A stretch of 55,668 bases of DNA. It comes from Clostridia bacterium. Its GTDB lineage: Bacteria > Bacillota > Clostridia > TANB77 > CAG-508. The notes under the pieces were generated by a model. That model saw only the letters and a program-made list of their open reading frames with translations. It did no database searches and was not told the origin of the DNA. The position numbers and the translations under genes were made by a program. The stretch spans positions 1-55,668 of the forward strand of contig CAAEUE010000018.1 in assembly GCA_900759015.1 (NCBI GenBank), in the 5' to 3' direction. Position 1 is the first letter of the stretch. The number at the start of each line of letters is the position of its first letter. Shown in pieces: positions 1 through 8,002 of this stretch.

Positions 1-50
1 AAGGAATGACTCCTGTAAATTACAGAATTCATTCCCAAAGAGTAGCCTAA
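1..50 (+). mobile_element. IS3-family transposase, C-terminal end only
   Basis: Reading from base 3, the frame ends GMTPVNYRIHSQRVA-stop. The pattern G-hydrophobic-TP-V-x-YR close to the stop is typical of the DDE transposase (OrfB) C-terminus of IS3-family elements. Only the last 15 codons lie in the window; the rest is off the left edge. It is followed 20 bases later by a terminal-repeat-like sequence, so this is the 3' end of an element and not a chance frame. Whether the complete element is intact cannot be seen. Confidence 0.75.
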
Positions 51-69
51 TATAAACTTAATCAAAAAG

Positions 70-94
70 TGTCTAACTTTTTGGGTTCAGTTCA
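70..94. mobile_element. terminal inverted repeat of the left IS3-family element
   Basis: The sequence starts TGTCTAACTTTTTGGG and ends TTCAGTTCA. Read on the other strand it is TGAACTGAACCC followed by AAAAAGTTAGACA, the TG...CA-bounded end usual for the IS150 group of the IS3 family. It closes the element whose transposase end is at 1-50. The partner repeat lies outside the window, so no target duplication can be checked. The host sequence resumes at about 95, only 35 bases from a tRNA gene. Confidence 0.65.
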
Positions 95-129
95 ACATAA
101 AATACTTATTTCTTATTCTTTTTATTAGT

Positions 130-205
130 TGGAGCTTCCAGTCAGAATCGAACTGACGACCTCTTCCTTACCACGGAAGTGCTCTACCGACTGAGCTATA
201 GAAGC
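130..205 (-). tRNA. tRNA-Thr(GGT)
   Basis: Cloverleaf read by eye on the minus strand: acceptor GCTTCTA pairs with TGGAAGC, D stem GCTC/GAGC, anticodon stem CTTCC/GGAAG with loop GTGGTAA (anticodon GGT), T stem GTCAG/CTGAC with TTCGATT. CCA is encoded. All stems pair fully apart from one G-T. It reads threonine codons ACC and ACT. It lies between the left insertion-sequence end and sigH. Confidence 0.95.
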
Positions 206-277
206 ATAATATATTTAAGCTGCTATGGCATATCAGCAGCTTAATAAAAATTATATTATAATTATTTCATTCATACT

Positions 278-928
278 TTAATTATTATTTTCCTTTAAGA
301 TATTTTTTATTGCTTTTTTTCTTATTCTCTGAATAGCATTATCGATAGATTTAACTGGAGCATCTAATTTATTTGCTATATCCACATAACTTTCGCCCCT
401 CATAAATCTTGCTAATACTTGCTTTTCAAAATCACTTAAAGATTTATCTATTACATTTTCTACAGTTTTATAATACTCTTTCTTAGTAATCGTATCTAAT
501 GGGTCTTCAACTGTATTATTATTAAAAACATCCATAAGTTCTGTATTGTCTTCATCATCATAGGCTGCAGTATTTAATGATAAATATGAATTAAGTGGCA
601 TATGTTTTTGCCTATTTGATGTTTTTATTGCTGTAATTAGTTGCCTTTCTATACACATATTTGCAAAAGACTTAAAACTAGTATTTTTATCCTCTGAATA
701 ACTTTTTATAGCTTTATATAATCCAATCATTCCTTCTTGAACAATATCTTCTTTTTCTGCACCTATTATGTAATATTTACTAACTTTCATATTAACAAGT
801 TCTTTATATTTTTCCATTAAGTAATTTAGAGCGCTTTTATCCCCTGCTTTTATTTTATTAATTATTTCTTCATCTTGCATAAGTTCATATTTTGAATCGA
901 ATGGATAAAACATATTGCTGTATTTCAT
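278..928 (-). CDS. sigH: RNA polymerase sigma-H factor (Spo0H type)
   Basis: A 216-residue sigma-70-family factor. Region 2 includes DIVQEGMIGLYKAI (about 61-74) and the -10 recognition helix FKSFANMCIERQLITAI (about 86-102). The C-terminal region 4 helix-turn-helix contains GESYVDIANKLDAPVKSID. Length, the RQKHMPLNSYLSLN segment and the overall pattern match Spo0H/SigH, the alternative factor that in Firmicutes drives early sporulation and stationary-phase genes. It has its own sigma-A-type promoter (967-996). The start has a weakly placed G-rich ribosome site 13 bases upstream. It is divergent from rqcH. Sigma-H alone does not prove that the organism sporulates, because non-sporulating Clostridia also keep it. 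Confidence 0.93.
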   Translation of the reverse strand: MKYSNMFYPFDSKYELMQDEEIINKIKAGDKSALNYLMEKYKELVNMKVSKYYIIGAEKEDIVQEGMIGLYKAIKSYSEDKNTSFKSFANMCIERQLITAIKTSNRQKHMPLNSYLSLNTAAYDDEDNTELMDVFNNNTVEDPLDTITKKEYYKTVENVIDKSLSDFEKQVLARFMRGESYVDIANKLDAPVKSIDNAIQRIRKKAIKNILKENNN

Positions 929-966
929 AAGTGTATTGTAACCCCCTGCTAATATATCTAAGCCAC

Positions 967-996
967 ATTATAAGTCAAAAAAACGCACAATGTCAA
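967..996 (-). promoter_or_regulatory. sigma-A promoter of sigH
   Basis: On the minus strand TTGACA (991-996) and TATAAT (967-972) are separated by 18 bases, a near-consensus housekeeping promoter about 40 bases upstream of the sigH start. It is back-to-back with the rqcH promoter. Confidence 0.75.
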
Positions 997-1027
997 TACT
1001 TTTTACTGCTTATTAAGATTTTTTTAA

Positions 1028-1056
1028 TTGCTATATTATTAACTTTGTAATATAAT
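1028..1056 (+). promoter_or_regulatory. sigma-A promoter of rqcH
   Basis: TTGCTA (1028-1033), a 17-base spacer and TATAAT (1051-1056) lie 59 bases before the rqcH start codon, giving a short leader that holds the hairpin at 1086-1104. Confidence 0.7.
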
Positions 1057-1076
1057 AACTCAAAACATAAATTAAG

Positions 1077-1117
1077 AAAGGAGAGTATGTTAATTAATAA
1101 CATACAGCAGTATTATG
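1077..1117 (+). promoter_or_regulatory. split ribosome-binding site of rqcH with an intervening hairpin
   Basis: AAAGGAG (1077-1083) is about 31 bases before the ATG at 1115, too far to work directly. Between them is a perfect 7-bp hairpin, TATGTTA / TAACATA with loop ATTAA (1086-1104). If it folds, it brings the Shine-Dalgarno sequence to a usable distance. The same stretch contains an ATG at 1087 that opens a 12-codon frame ending at 1125 and overlapping the rqcH start. Either the hairpin or the small upstream frame could tune translation. Confidence 0.5.
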
Positions 1118-2836
1118 GCTTTTGATGGAATAACAACAAAATCAATTTCTTATGAATTACAACATTCTATATTAGGCGGAAAAATAAATAAAATTTTCGA
1201 ACCAAATAAAAATGAAGTTTTATTAAGTATATATGCAAATGGTAAGAATTATGCTTTAAACATATGTATAGATTCTAATTTGTATAGAATACATTTAACA
1301 ACTAATGCAAAACCTAATCCTTTAAATGCTCCTAACTTTTGCATGTTACTTAGGAAGCATTTAATTGGATATAAAATAAAAGAAATATCTTCTAATGATA
1401 ATCTAGAAAGAATTATAAAAATTGAATTAGAAGGATATAACGAATTAAATGATTTAACTACTAAGTATTTAATGGTTGAATTGATGGGTAAACATAGTAA
1501 TATAATCTTATTAAATGAAAATTTTTTTATTATTGATAGTTTAAGGCATTTAGATACTTTGTCTAATTCACAAAGAGATATTTTACCAGCACATGAATAT
1601 ATCTATCCAGAAAATAATAAAAATAATTTTTATACTATAAAATCTTCTGAAGAATTTTATAATTTAATTCTAACAAATAATGTAACAAATTTAACTAATT
1701 TCTTAGTAGAATATTTTACTGGTTTTAGTAAACCATTTATAAAAAATATAATTACAAAACAAAATCTAAAAAATACTGATTTTTCAAAAGAAGATATTTT
1801 AAAAATGTATGAATATCTTTCTAAAATTCTTAATAATTTAGATAGTAACAATGTTTCATTAATAAAGTATTCTAACGAAAAAGGTAAATTAGACTATGTT
1901 ATAGATTTAGAACCCAAAACGTCTAATTTAGATATCAATTTTTATATTGATGATTTTTATTATAATAAGGAAACAAATAATAATTATGTATCTTACAGAA
2001 ATAATTTATTAAAACTAATCTCTCATATTCTAAAGAAATATTCTTTAAGATTGGAGAGTATTAATAATAAATTAAAAGAATGTGAAAATAAAGATTTATA
2101 TAAATTATATGGTGAATTAATAACTGCAAATTTATATAAATTTTCTAAAGATTATAATTATGATAAAGTGGAATTAGAAAATTATTATGATAATAATTCA
2201 ATTTTGGTCATTCCTTTAGATAGTACAATATCTATTGCTAATAACGCTAAAAAATATTTTAAAAAATATAATAAGTTAAAAAATGCTTTAGAAATTGTTA
2301 CTCTTCAAAAAAAAGAAACTGAGGAAGAATTGCAATACATAGAAAGTATAATATATGAATTAGAATATGCAAAAAATATTCAAGAAGTTAATGAAATATA
2401 TAACGAAATTAGTGAAAATCCTATTTTTAAAGATTATATACAATCAAATAATAAAACTAATGCCAAAAAAGAAGCAAATATATCAGCACCTAGAGAATAT
2501 CACATAGATGGTTTTACCGTTTTAGTTGGTAAAAATAACAAGCAAAATGACTATCTTACAACAAAATTGGCTTCTCCAAATGACATATGGTTTCATACTA
2601 AAGACATTCATGGAAGTCATGTAATATTAAAAAATCCTTCTGAAAATATCTCTAATGACACTTTAATTAAGTGTGCAAAACTTGCCGCTTACTATAGTAA
2701 AGGTAGACTTTCTAGTAATGTACCTGTTGATTATTGTTTTGTAAAATATGTAAAAAAACCTAATGGAAGTAAACCTGGAATGGTTATATATACAAATAAT
2801 AAAACATTAAATGTTACCCCATCTATAACCGACTAA
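1115..2836 (+). CDS. rqcH: Rqc2 homolog RqcH (NFACT / fibronectin-binding family)
   Basis: At 573 residues it has the length of Bacillus RqcH (about 570). The NFACT-N domain starts MAFDGITTKSISYELQ and includes FCMLLRKHLIG and VELMGKHSNIIL. A coiled-coil middle follows (about 310-430). The C-terminal NFACT-R domain contains DIWFHTKDIHGSHVIL (about 494-509). The family binds obstructed 50S subunits carrying peptidyl-tRNA and recruits tRNA-Ala to add C-terminal alanine tails that mark the stalled peptide for degradation. The Asp-Arg pair essential in Bacillus RqcH reads Glu-Arg here (residues 98-99), a conservative change. It is monocistronic, with its own promoter. Older names are FbpA or fibronectin-binding protein. 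Confidence 0.93.
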   Translation: MAFDGITTKSISYELQHSILGGKINKIFEPNKNEVLLSIYANGKNYALNICIDSNLYRIHLTTNAKPNPLNAPNFCMLLRKHLIGYKIKEISSNDNLERIIKIELEGYNELNDLTTKYLMVELMGKHSNIILLNENFFIIDSLRHLDTLSNSQRDILPAHEYIYPENNKNNFYTIKSSEEFYNLILTNNVTNLTNFLVEYFTGFSKPFIKNIITKQNLKNTDFSKEDILKMYEYLSKILNNLDSNNVSLIKYSNEKGKLDYVIDLEPKTSNLDINFYIDDFYYNKETNNNYVSYRNNLLKLISHILKKYSLRLESINNKLKECENKDLYKLYGELITANLYKFSKDYNYDKVELENYYDNNSILVIPLDSTISIANNAKKYFKKYNKLKNALEIVTLQKKETEEELQYIESIIYELEYAKNIQEVNEIYNEISENPIFKDYIQSNNKTNAKKEANISAPREYHIDGFTVLVGKNNKQNDYLTTKLASPNDIWFHTKDIHGSHVILKNPSENISNDTLIKCAKLAAYYSKGRLSSNVPVDYCFVKYVKKPNGSKPGMVIYTNNKTLNVTPSITD

Positions 2837-2862
2837 TTATCTACGGAAATACGCTAAATATA

Positions 2863-2891
2863 TTGACTTAAACATAATTTTAGTGTATAAT
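2863..2891 (+). promoter_or_regulatory. sigma-A promoter of ppaC
   Basis: TTGACT (2863-2868), exactly 17 bases, TATAAT (2886-2891). The transcript would start near 2898 and carry a leader of about 85 bases before ppaC. Confidence 0.78.
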
Positions 2892-2917
2892 AGTTTATGT
2901 AAAGTGTGATGACAAAA

Positions 2918-2946
2918 ATATATGCAGAATGTCCATTCTGCTATAT
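2918..2946 (+). promoter_or_regulatory. hairpin in the ppaC 5' leader
   Basis: GCAGAATG (2924-2931) pairs perfectly with CATTCTGC (2934-2941). The stem continues with five more A-T pairs outside one bulged base. No T-run follows, so it is not an obvious terminator. It could be an mRNA-stabilising or regulatory leader. I do not recognise a known riboswitch. Confidence 0.5.
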
Positions 2947-2984
2947 TACTTTTACTTGAATAAATCAAATAAGGAGGAACTCAT

Positions 2985-3911
2985 ATGACAAAAGAAACAT
3001 TAATATTTGGACACAAAAATCCAGATACAGACTCTATTACATCTGCATTAGTAATGGAAAATTTAGAGAAAAAATTAGGAAATGAAAATGCAAAAGCTGT
3101 TAGATTAGGAAATGTTAACAAAGAAACTCAATATGTTTTAAAATATCTTGGTATCGAAGCACCAGAATTAATAGAAGATGTAGAAGATAACCAAGACGTT
3201 ATTTTGGTTGACCACAATGAAGCTAGTCAAACAGTTGGAAATATATCTAATGCAAAAATATTAAAAGTTGTAGATCACCATACAATGAATTTCGTTGCTC
3301 CATACCAATTATATTATAGAGCAGAACCAGTTGGATGTACTGCAACAGTTTTATATAAAATGTATAAAGAAAATGACGTAGAAATAGATAAAACTATGGC
3401 TACATTAATGCTTAGTGCAATCGCTTCTGATACATTAATTTTAAAATCACCAACAACTACAGAAGACGATAAAAAAATCGTAAAAAAATTAGAAGAAATT
3501 TCTGGACTTGATATTAATGTATATGGTACAGATATGTTAAAAGCAGGTACTGACATTAGCGAGTTTACTCCAGAAGAAATTATAAATATAGATTGTAAAT
3601 TATTTGAAAAAGGAAATAAAAAATTCAGAATTGCACAAGTAAATACAGCAGATTTAGATTCAATATTTAAGAATCAATCTTATTTTGAGCAAGCTATTCA
3701 AAAAGACATTCAAAAAGAAAATTTAGATTTATATGTATTTGCAGCAACAGATATAATTAATTCTAATTCTAAAATTATTTCTTTAGGAAACGATGCACCA
3801 GTTGTAGAAAAAGCTTTTGGTGTTTCTGTTGATAATAACACAGCAATGCTTGAAAATGTTGTTTCTAGAAAGAAACAAATTTTACCAAATATTTTAAATA
3901 ATTTAGACTAA
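2985..3911 (+). CDS. ppaC: manganese-dependent inorganic pyrophosphatase (family II)
   Basis: 308 residues, the usual size for the family. The DHH domain shows the metal-binding motifs GHKNPDTDSI (residues 9-18), DHNEAS and DHHTMNF; the C-terminal DHHA2 domain ends SRKKQILPNI. It is a cytosolic enzyme hydrolysing pyrophosphate to two phosphates, which pulls nucleic-acid and protein synthesis forward. Start chosen from AGGAGG seven bases upstream of the ATG. It is transcribed alone from the promoter at 2863-2891, with two hairpins downstream. Confidence 0.95.
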   Translation: MTKETLIFGHKNPDTDSITSALVMENLEKKLGNENAKAVRLGNVNKETQYVLKYLGIEAPELIEDVEDNQDVILVDHNEASQTVGNISNAKILKVVDHHTMNFVAPYQLYYRAEPVGCTATVLYKMYKENDVEIDKTMATLMLSAIASDTLILKSPTTTEDDKKIVKKLEEISGLDINVYGTDMLKAGTDISEFTPEEIINIDCKLFEKGNKKFRIAQVNTADLDSIFKNQSYFEQAIQKDIQKENLDLYVFAATDIINSNSKIISLGNDAPVVEKAFGVSVDNNTAMLENVVSRKKQILPNILNNLD

Positions 3912-3931
3912 TTTTTGAATAGTCAATTATC

Positions 3932-3964
3932 GTTTTTAAAGAAATCCTAGGATTCTTTAAAAAC
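3932..3964 (+). terminator. perfect 12-bp hairpin downstream of ppaC
   Basis: GTTTTTAAAGAA and its exact complement TTCTTTAAAAAC flank a 9-base loop that is itself nearly palindromic (ATCCTAGGA). It is followed by a T-rich stretch. Probably a weak terminator or 3'-end stabiliser ahead of the stronger one at 3984-4020. Confidence 0.55.
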
Positions 3965-3983
3965 ATAATTTTAATATATAATG

Positions 3984-4020
3984 AAGGCTACTGAATATAA
4001 ATTCAGTAGCCTTTGTTTTA
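3984..4020 (+). terminator. Rho-independent terminator of ppaC
   Basis: AAGGCTACTGAAT / ATTCAGTAGCCTT, a 13-bp perfect stem with a 4-base loop, followed by TGTTTTA. This is the clear transcription end for ppaC. Confidence 0.8.
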
Positions 4021-4044
4021 TATATCGCAAAAATATTTACATTT

Positions 4045-4081
4045 AAATCGGGATTTAAGGAACGTCCCTAAATCCCGATTT
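4045..4081. repeat. dispersed palindromic repeat, copy 1
   Basis: AAATCGGGATTTA (4045-4057) and TAAATCCCGATTT (4069-4081) form a perfect 13-bp stem around the loop AGGAACGTCCC. The same stem and core recur at 33064, 41151-41262, 48767, 48899 and 55501-55567, always between genes. Here it separates ppaC from the convergent alcohol dehydrogenase and may also serve as a terminator. Confidence 0.8.
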
Positions 4082-4089
4082 CTACCTTA

Positions 4090-5253
4090 TTACATAGCTT
4101 GTCTGTATAATTCTATAAAGTCTTCTCTTGATACTTCTCTTGGATTTCCTGGTTTACATGGATCTTCCATTGCTTTATCTGCAAGCATTCCAAAGTCTTC
4201 TTCTTTTGCACCTACATCTTTTATTGTTTGTGTAATTCCAACTGCTTTAGATAATTCTGATATTTTCCATACAAATGTATTTATAACATCTTGGTCATTT
4301 AAATGTTCAGCATCTGGTCTTCCTATTCTTACTAATATTTCTCTAAATCTTTGTGCTGTTGCTGGATCTTGTCCATTAAATCTCATAACTGTTGGTAATA
4401 AAATAGCATTTGCTAATCCATGTGGTGTATCATAAACAGCTCCTAATTGATGTGCCATAGAATGAACAATTCCAAGACCAACATTTGAGAATCCCATTCC
4501 TGCAATATATTGTGCTAATCCCATTTTATCTATTGCATCTTGATTTTTCTCATTAACTGCTGCTGGTAAATTTTCGAATATTAATTCTATTGCTCTCATA
4601 TGGAACATATCTGACATTGTATTATGAGCTTTTGTTATATATCCTTCAATTGCATGTGTTAATGCATCCATACCTGTTGAAGATGCAATTGATTTTGGTA
4701 ATGTAGACATAAGTTCTGTATCTACAATTGCAACTAATGGTATATCATGTGGATCAACACATACCATTTTTATTTCTCTTTCTTCATCTGTTATTACATA
4801 ATTTATAGTAACTTCTGCAGCTGTACCATGTGTTGTTGGTAATGCAATTAAAGGCATTCCTTTATTTACAGTATTTGATGGTCCATTTAGTGAAACTATA
4901 TCTTCTCTATCTGGGTTTGTCATAACTATAGAAATTCCTTTAGCAGTATCTATACTAGATCCTCCACCTACTGCAACAATTACATCTGCTCCGAATTCTC
5001 TACAAACTCTTAATCCATCTTTTACATTTGTTACTGTTGGATTAGGTTTTACATCGCTAAATACTGTATATTCTATTCCTGCTTCATCTAATTTATCTGT
5101 TACTTTTTTTGTTAATCCTATCTCGAATAAAGATTTATCTGTAACAACTAAAACCTTCTTATATCCTCTGTTTTTGATTTCTTCTGGTAAAACCTCCCTT
5201 GCTCCAAATCCAAAATAAGATGTTTCGTTTAATACAAATTTTTCAATACTCAT
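4090..5253 (-). CDS. iron-containing alcohol dehydrogenase, lactaldehyde reductase (FucO)-like
   Basis: 387 residues, full length for group III metal-dependent alcohol dehydrogenases. The N-terminal nucleotide-binding half has VIVAVGGGSSIDTAKG and LIALPTTHGTAAEVT. The C-terminal half carries the metal ligands in GMDALTHAIEGY and in SMAHQLGAVYDTPHGLANA (two His). It should reduce short aldehydes such as lactaldehyde or 3-hydroxypropionaldehyde with NADH in the cytosol. Closest by pattern to FucO and DhaT, but the exact substrate is not determinable from sequence. AGGAGG precedes the ATG. It is last in the minus-strand run from pgsA, after three small genes. Confidence 0.9.
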   Translation of the reverse strand: MSIEKFVLNETSYFGFGAREVLPEEIKNRGYKKVLVVTDKSLFEIGLTKKVTDKLDEAGIEYTVFSDVKPNPTVTNVKDGLRVCREFGADVIVAVGGGSSIDTAKGISIVMTNPDREDIVSLNGPSNTVNKGMPLIALPTTHGTAAEVTINYVITDEEREIKMVCVDPHDIPLVAIVDTELMSTLPKSIASSTGMDALTHAIEGYITKAHNTMSDMFHMRAIELIFENLPAAVNEKNQDAIDKMGLAQYIAGMGFSNVGLGIVHSMAHQLGAVYDTPHGLANAILLPTVMRFNGQDPATAQRFREILVRIGRPDAEHLNDQDVINTFVWKISELSKAVGITQTIKDVGAKEEDFGMLADKAMEDPCKPGNPREVSREDFIELYRQAM

Positions 5254-5317
5254 TTTCTTCCTCCTTAGTTTATTTTTTATATAATTAACTCCTACTAATG
5301 TAGAATGTAATTATCTC

Positions 5318-5554
5318 TTATGTGATTTTGTATTCTATATCTTCCATAAAAGGAAACATTTCTGCAATTCTTTTATGTGTTATTACAGTTTGCCTTGGTT
5401 GTGGATTTTTAGGATGATCAGATATTAATTTTTGTGTATAACAATTTTCTGCAGTTTTAAATAATAAATATCTATTTCTTACATATGTGTAATACATTTG
5501 ATATCCGTCATCTAATTCTTTTTCAAATCTCTCGAATGTATACTTACCATCCAT
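5318..5554 (-). CDS. small hypothetical protein, 78 aa
   Basis: No family recognised. It begins MDGKYTFERFEKELDDGYQM, is rich in Tyr and charged residues, and has no signal peptide or membrane segment, so a soluble cytosolic protein is likely. AAAGGA lies at a good distance before the ATG. It is 21 bases downstream of another small unknown gene and 64 bases upstream of the alcohol dehydrogenase, so probably co-transcribed with them. Confidence 0.65.
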   Translation of the reverse strand: MDGKYTFERFEKELDDGYQMYYTYVRNRYLLFKTAENCYTQKLISDHPKNPQPRQTVITHKRIAEMFPFMEDIEYKIT

Positions 5555-5575
5555 ATTAAATTCCTTTCTGCAATA

Positions 5576-5803
5576 TTAATCTTTATTTACATTATCTAAA
5601 ACCATTTTATATAATGGAATAATTGGTTTAATTACTGCTTTATTTAAAAGTTTATCCATTTTTTCAGAATCATATTTTTCATATATATCTAAAATTAATT
5701 TGCTATATTCTGTATTATTAATTTCAGATAATTCGGAATCTTCTGACCAATCTTCCTCAAAAAACTTCAATGTCAAATCAACTTTTTTTGTAGTTATATT
5801 CAT
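5576..5803 (-). CDS. small acidic hypothetical protein, 75 aa
   Basis: No family recognised. The N-terminal half is acidic (FFEEDWSEDSELSEIN); the C-terminal half is helical and amphipathic (LLNKAVIKPIIPLYKMVLDN). No signal peptide. The ribosome-binding site is weak. Its position between ligA and the next small gene, same strand and short gaps, suggests one transcript. Confidence 0.6.
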   Translation of the reverse strand: MNITTKKVDLTLKFFEEDWSEDSELSEINNTEYSKLILDIYEKYDSEKMDKLLNKAVIKPIIPLYKMVLDNVNKD

Positions 5804-5823
5804 ATTTTACCGCAAAAATATAT

Positions 5824-5982
5824 CTAATTAACTTTCATATTATCATCATTTATATAAAAATTAAACCATATAATTTTGATTTCATCTTTAATTTTTCTAA
5901 TGAAAGGCAATGATGCAAGTCCTTGTAGATATCTTCTATGTTCAATTTCTACTAAAAGCTTTTTAAAATCTATTTTGTTCAT
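5824..5982 (-). CDS. possible small gene, 52 aa, directly after ligA
   Basis: An ATG frame of 52 codons begins MNKIDFKKLLVEIEHRRYLQ and ends with a TAG. It starts 13 bases after the ligA stop and has only a weak purine-rich site (GAAAG) before the ATG. Composition is protein-like, with amphipathic helices and a few aromatic residues. It fills an otherwise empty gap in a tightly packed operon. I recognise no family. Confidence 0.4.
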   Translation of the reverse strand: MNKIDFKKLLVEIEHRRYLQGLASLPFIRKIKDEIKIIWFNFYINDDNMKVN

Positions 5983-5995
5983 CTTTCATATTAAA

Positions 5996-8002
5996 TTATT
6001 TCATCATTTCTTCAAATTGTTCTTCTGTAATTATTTCTACTCCTAAATTTTGTGCTTTTGTTAGTTTACTTCCTGCATCTTCTCCTGCTAATACATAATT
6101 TGTTTTTTTAGATACTGATCCTGAAGTTTTACCTCCATGTTTTTCTATTAAATCACTGGCTTCTTTTCTTGTGAATTTTTCTAATGTTCCTGTTAATACA
6201 AAAGTTTTTCCTTCAAATCTATTGTCTATATCTTCAGTTTCTAATGCTTCCATATTAACATTTGCTTCCTTTAATCTGTTTATCAAATCTATAGTTTGAT
6301 CCTGCCTAAAGAATTCATATATACTATTAGCTGAAATTTCACCTATATCATCTGTCATAGCTAAGCTTTCTAATGAAGCATTCATTAAATTATCCATAGT
6401 TTTATATTTTTTAGCTAATGTTTTAGCAGCTTTTGTACCTATATGTCTGATTCCTAATGCTGCTATTAATCTATATAAATCATTATTTTTACTGTTATTT
6501 ATTGCATCTATTAAATTTTGAGTAAACTTTTGTCCATTCTTTTTTAATGTTGCAATATCTTCAAATTTTAGGAAGTATATATCTGCAATATTGCTAATTA
6601 AATTTTTATTTATTAATTGCTCTATTATTTTATCACCAAGACCATCAATATTCATACAATCTCTTGAAACAAAATGTATAATATTTCTTACTAGTTTTGC
6701 AGGGCATTCAATACCAATGCATCTGCTTACTGCTTCCCCTTCTTCTCTTACTACTGGTGCACCACATACTGGGCATACTTTTGGCATTTCAAAAATTTGC
6801 TCTGTACCATCTCTCTTTTTCTTTTTTACTTCTAGAATTTCTGGAATAACATCCCCAGCTTTTTGAACTACTATTGTATCTCCAACTCTTATATCTTTTT
6901 CTTTTATAAAATCTTCATTATGCAATGTTGTTTTTGATATTGTAGAACCTGCAACTTTTACAGGCTCTAATATTGCCATTGGAGTTATTGCACCAGTTCT
7001 TCCAACTTGGCAAATAATATCCTTTAACTTAGTTTCTTTTTTCTCTGGTGGATATTTATATGCTATTGCCCATCTTGGAACTTTAGATGTTGTCCCCATC
7101 TTCTCTCTTAAGTTTAAATCATCAACTTTTATAACAGCTCCATCTATTCCAAATGTCAATTTTTCTCTTTCTTCTCCAATTTTATTTATTGCTTCTATTG
7201 CTTCTGGAATATTATTACATGGAATTAAAACCGGGTTTACATTAAAACCTAGTTTTTTTAAATAATTTAATTCTTCAAAATGAGAATTAAATTCTTTTCC
7301 TTCTATTTTTTGTACGTTAAATATATAAATATCTAATGGTCTTTGCTTCGTTATCTTTGTATCTAATTGTCTTAATGAACCAGCAGCTGCATTTCTTGCA
7401 TTTGCAAAAGTTTTTTCTTCATTAAGTTCTCTTTCTTCATTCATCTTCTCGAATTCTTTTTTACCAATAAATACTTCTCCTCTAACTATGATATTTATTG
7501 GTTCTGGAAGCTCTTTTGGAATAGTTTTTATAGTTTTTAAATTTTCTGTAACATCTTCTCCTACTAATCCATTCCCTCTTGTTGCACCTCTTACAAATTT
7601 TCCATTTTTATATTCTAATGCTGCAGACAAACCATCTATTTTAGTTTCTACAACAAATTTAACATCCTCTTCTTTAATATTGTTTTCTTTTGCTGCTTTA
7701 TATACTCTTTCTTTAAATTCCTCTAACTCTCCAAAAGAAAATATATCTTGTAGGCTTTGTAATGGGACTGCATGTTCTACCTTTTCAAAGCCTTCCTTTA
7801 CATGTCCACCAACTTTTTGTGTTAAAGAATCTTTTGTAACTAAGTCTGGAAATTCTTTTTCTAGGGCTTTTAATTTATTCATTGTCATATCATATTCATA
7901 ATCTGATACTTCCGGATTATCTTCATCATAATATTTATTTGCCCATATTTCTAATTGCTTTCTTAATTTTAATATTTCCTCTTTAGCTTTATTTTTTTCC
8001 AT
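5996..8002 (-). CDS. ligA: NAD-dependent DNA ligase LigA
   Basis: 668 residues, the standard length. Adenylation domain with catalytic lysine in ETKIDGLSAALEY (about 117-129), OB fold with GRTGAITPMA, a four-Cys zinc finger (CPVC...CIGIECPAK), helix-hairpin-helix repeats, and a C-terminal BRCT domain beginning FEGKTFVLTGTLEKFTR. It seals nicks in replication and repair using NAD. Its start overlaps the end of pgsA by 14 bases, implying translational coupling. No anomalies seen. Confidence 0.97.
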   Translation of the reverse strand: MEKNKAKEEILKLRKQLEIWANKYYDEDNPEVSDYEYDMTMNKLKALEKEFPDLVTKDSLTQKVGGHVKEGFEKVEHAVPLQSLQDIFSFGELEEFKERVYKAAKENNIKEEDVKFVVETKIDGLSAALEYKNGKFVRGATRGNGLVGEDVTENLKTIKTIPKELPEPINIIVRGEVFIGKKEFEKMNEERELNEEKTFANARNAAAGSLRQLDTKITKQRPLDIYIFNVQKIEGKEFNSHFEELNYLKKLGFNVNPVLIPCNNIPEAIEAINKIGEEREKLTFGIDGAVIKVDDLNLREKMGTTSKVPRWAIAYKYPPEKKETKLKDIICQVGRTGAITPMAILEPVKVAGSTISKTTLHNEDFIKEKDIRVGDTIVVQKAGDVIPEILEVKKKKRDGTEQIFEMPKVCPVCGAPVVREEGEAVSRCIGIECPAKLVRNIIHFVSRDCMNIDGLGDKIIEQLINKNLISNIADIYFLKFEDIATLKKNGQKFTQNLIDAINNSKNNDLYRLIAALGIRHIGTKAAKTLAKKYKTMDNLMNASLESLAMTDDIGEISANSIYEFFRQDQTIDLINRLKEANVNMEALETEDIDNRFEGKTFVLTGTLEKFTRKEASDLIEKHGGKTSGSVSKKTNYVLAGEDAGSKLTKAQNLGVEIITEEQFEEMMK

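Noticed and set aside
2898..2984. Fluoride riboswitch in the ppaC leader
   Set aside because: Pyrophosphatase genes can carry it, but the conserved GGNGAUGG start and pseudoknot order are not seen; only a simple hairpin is.
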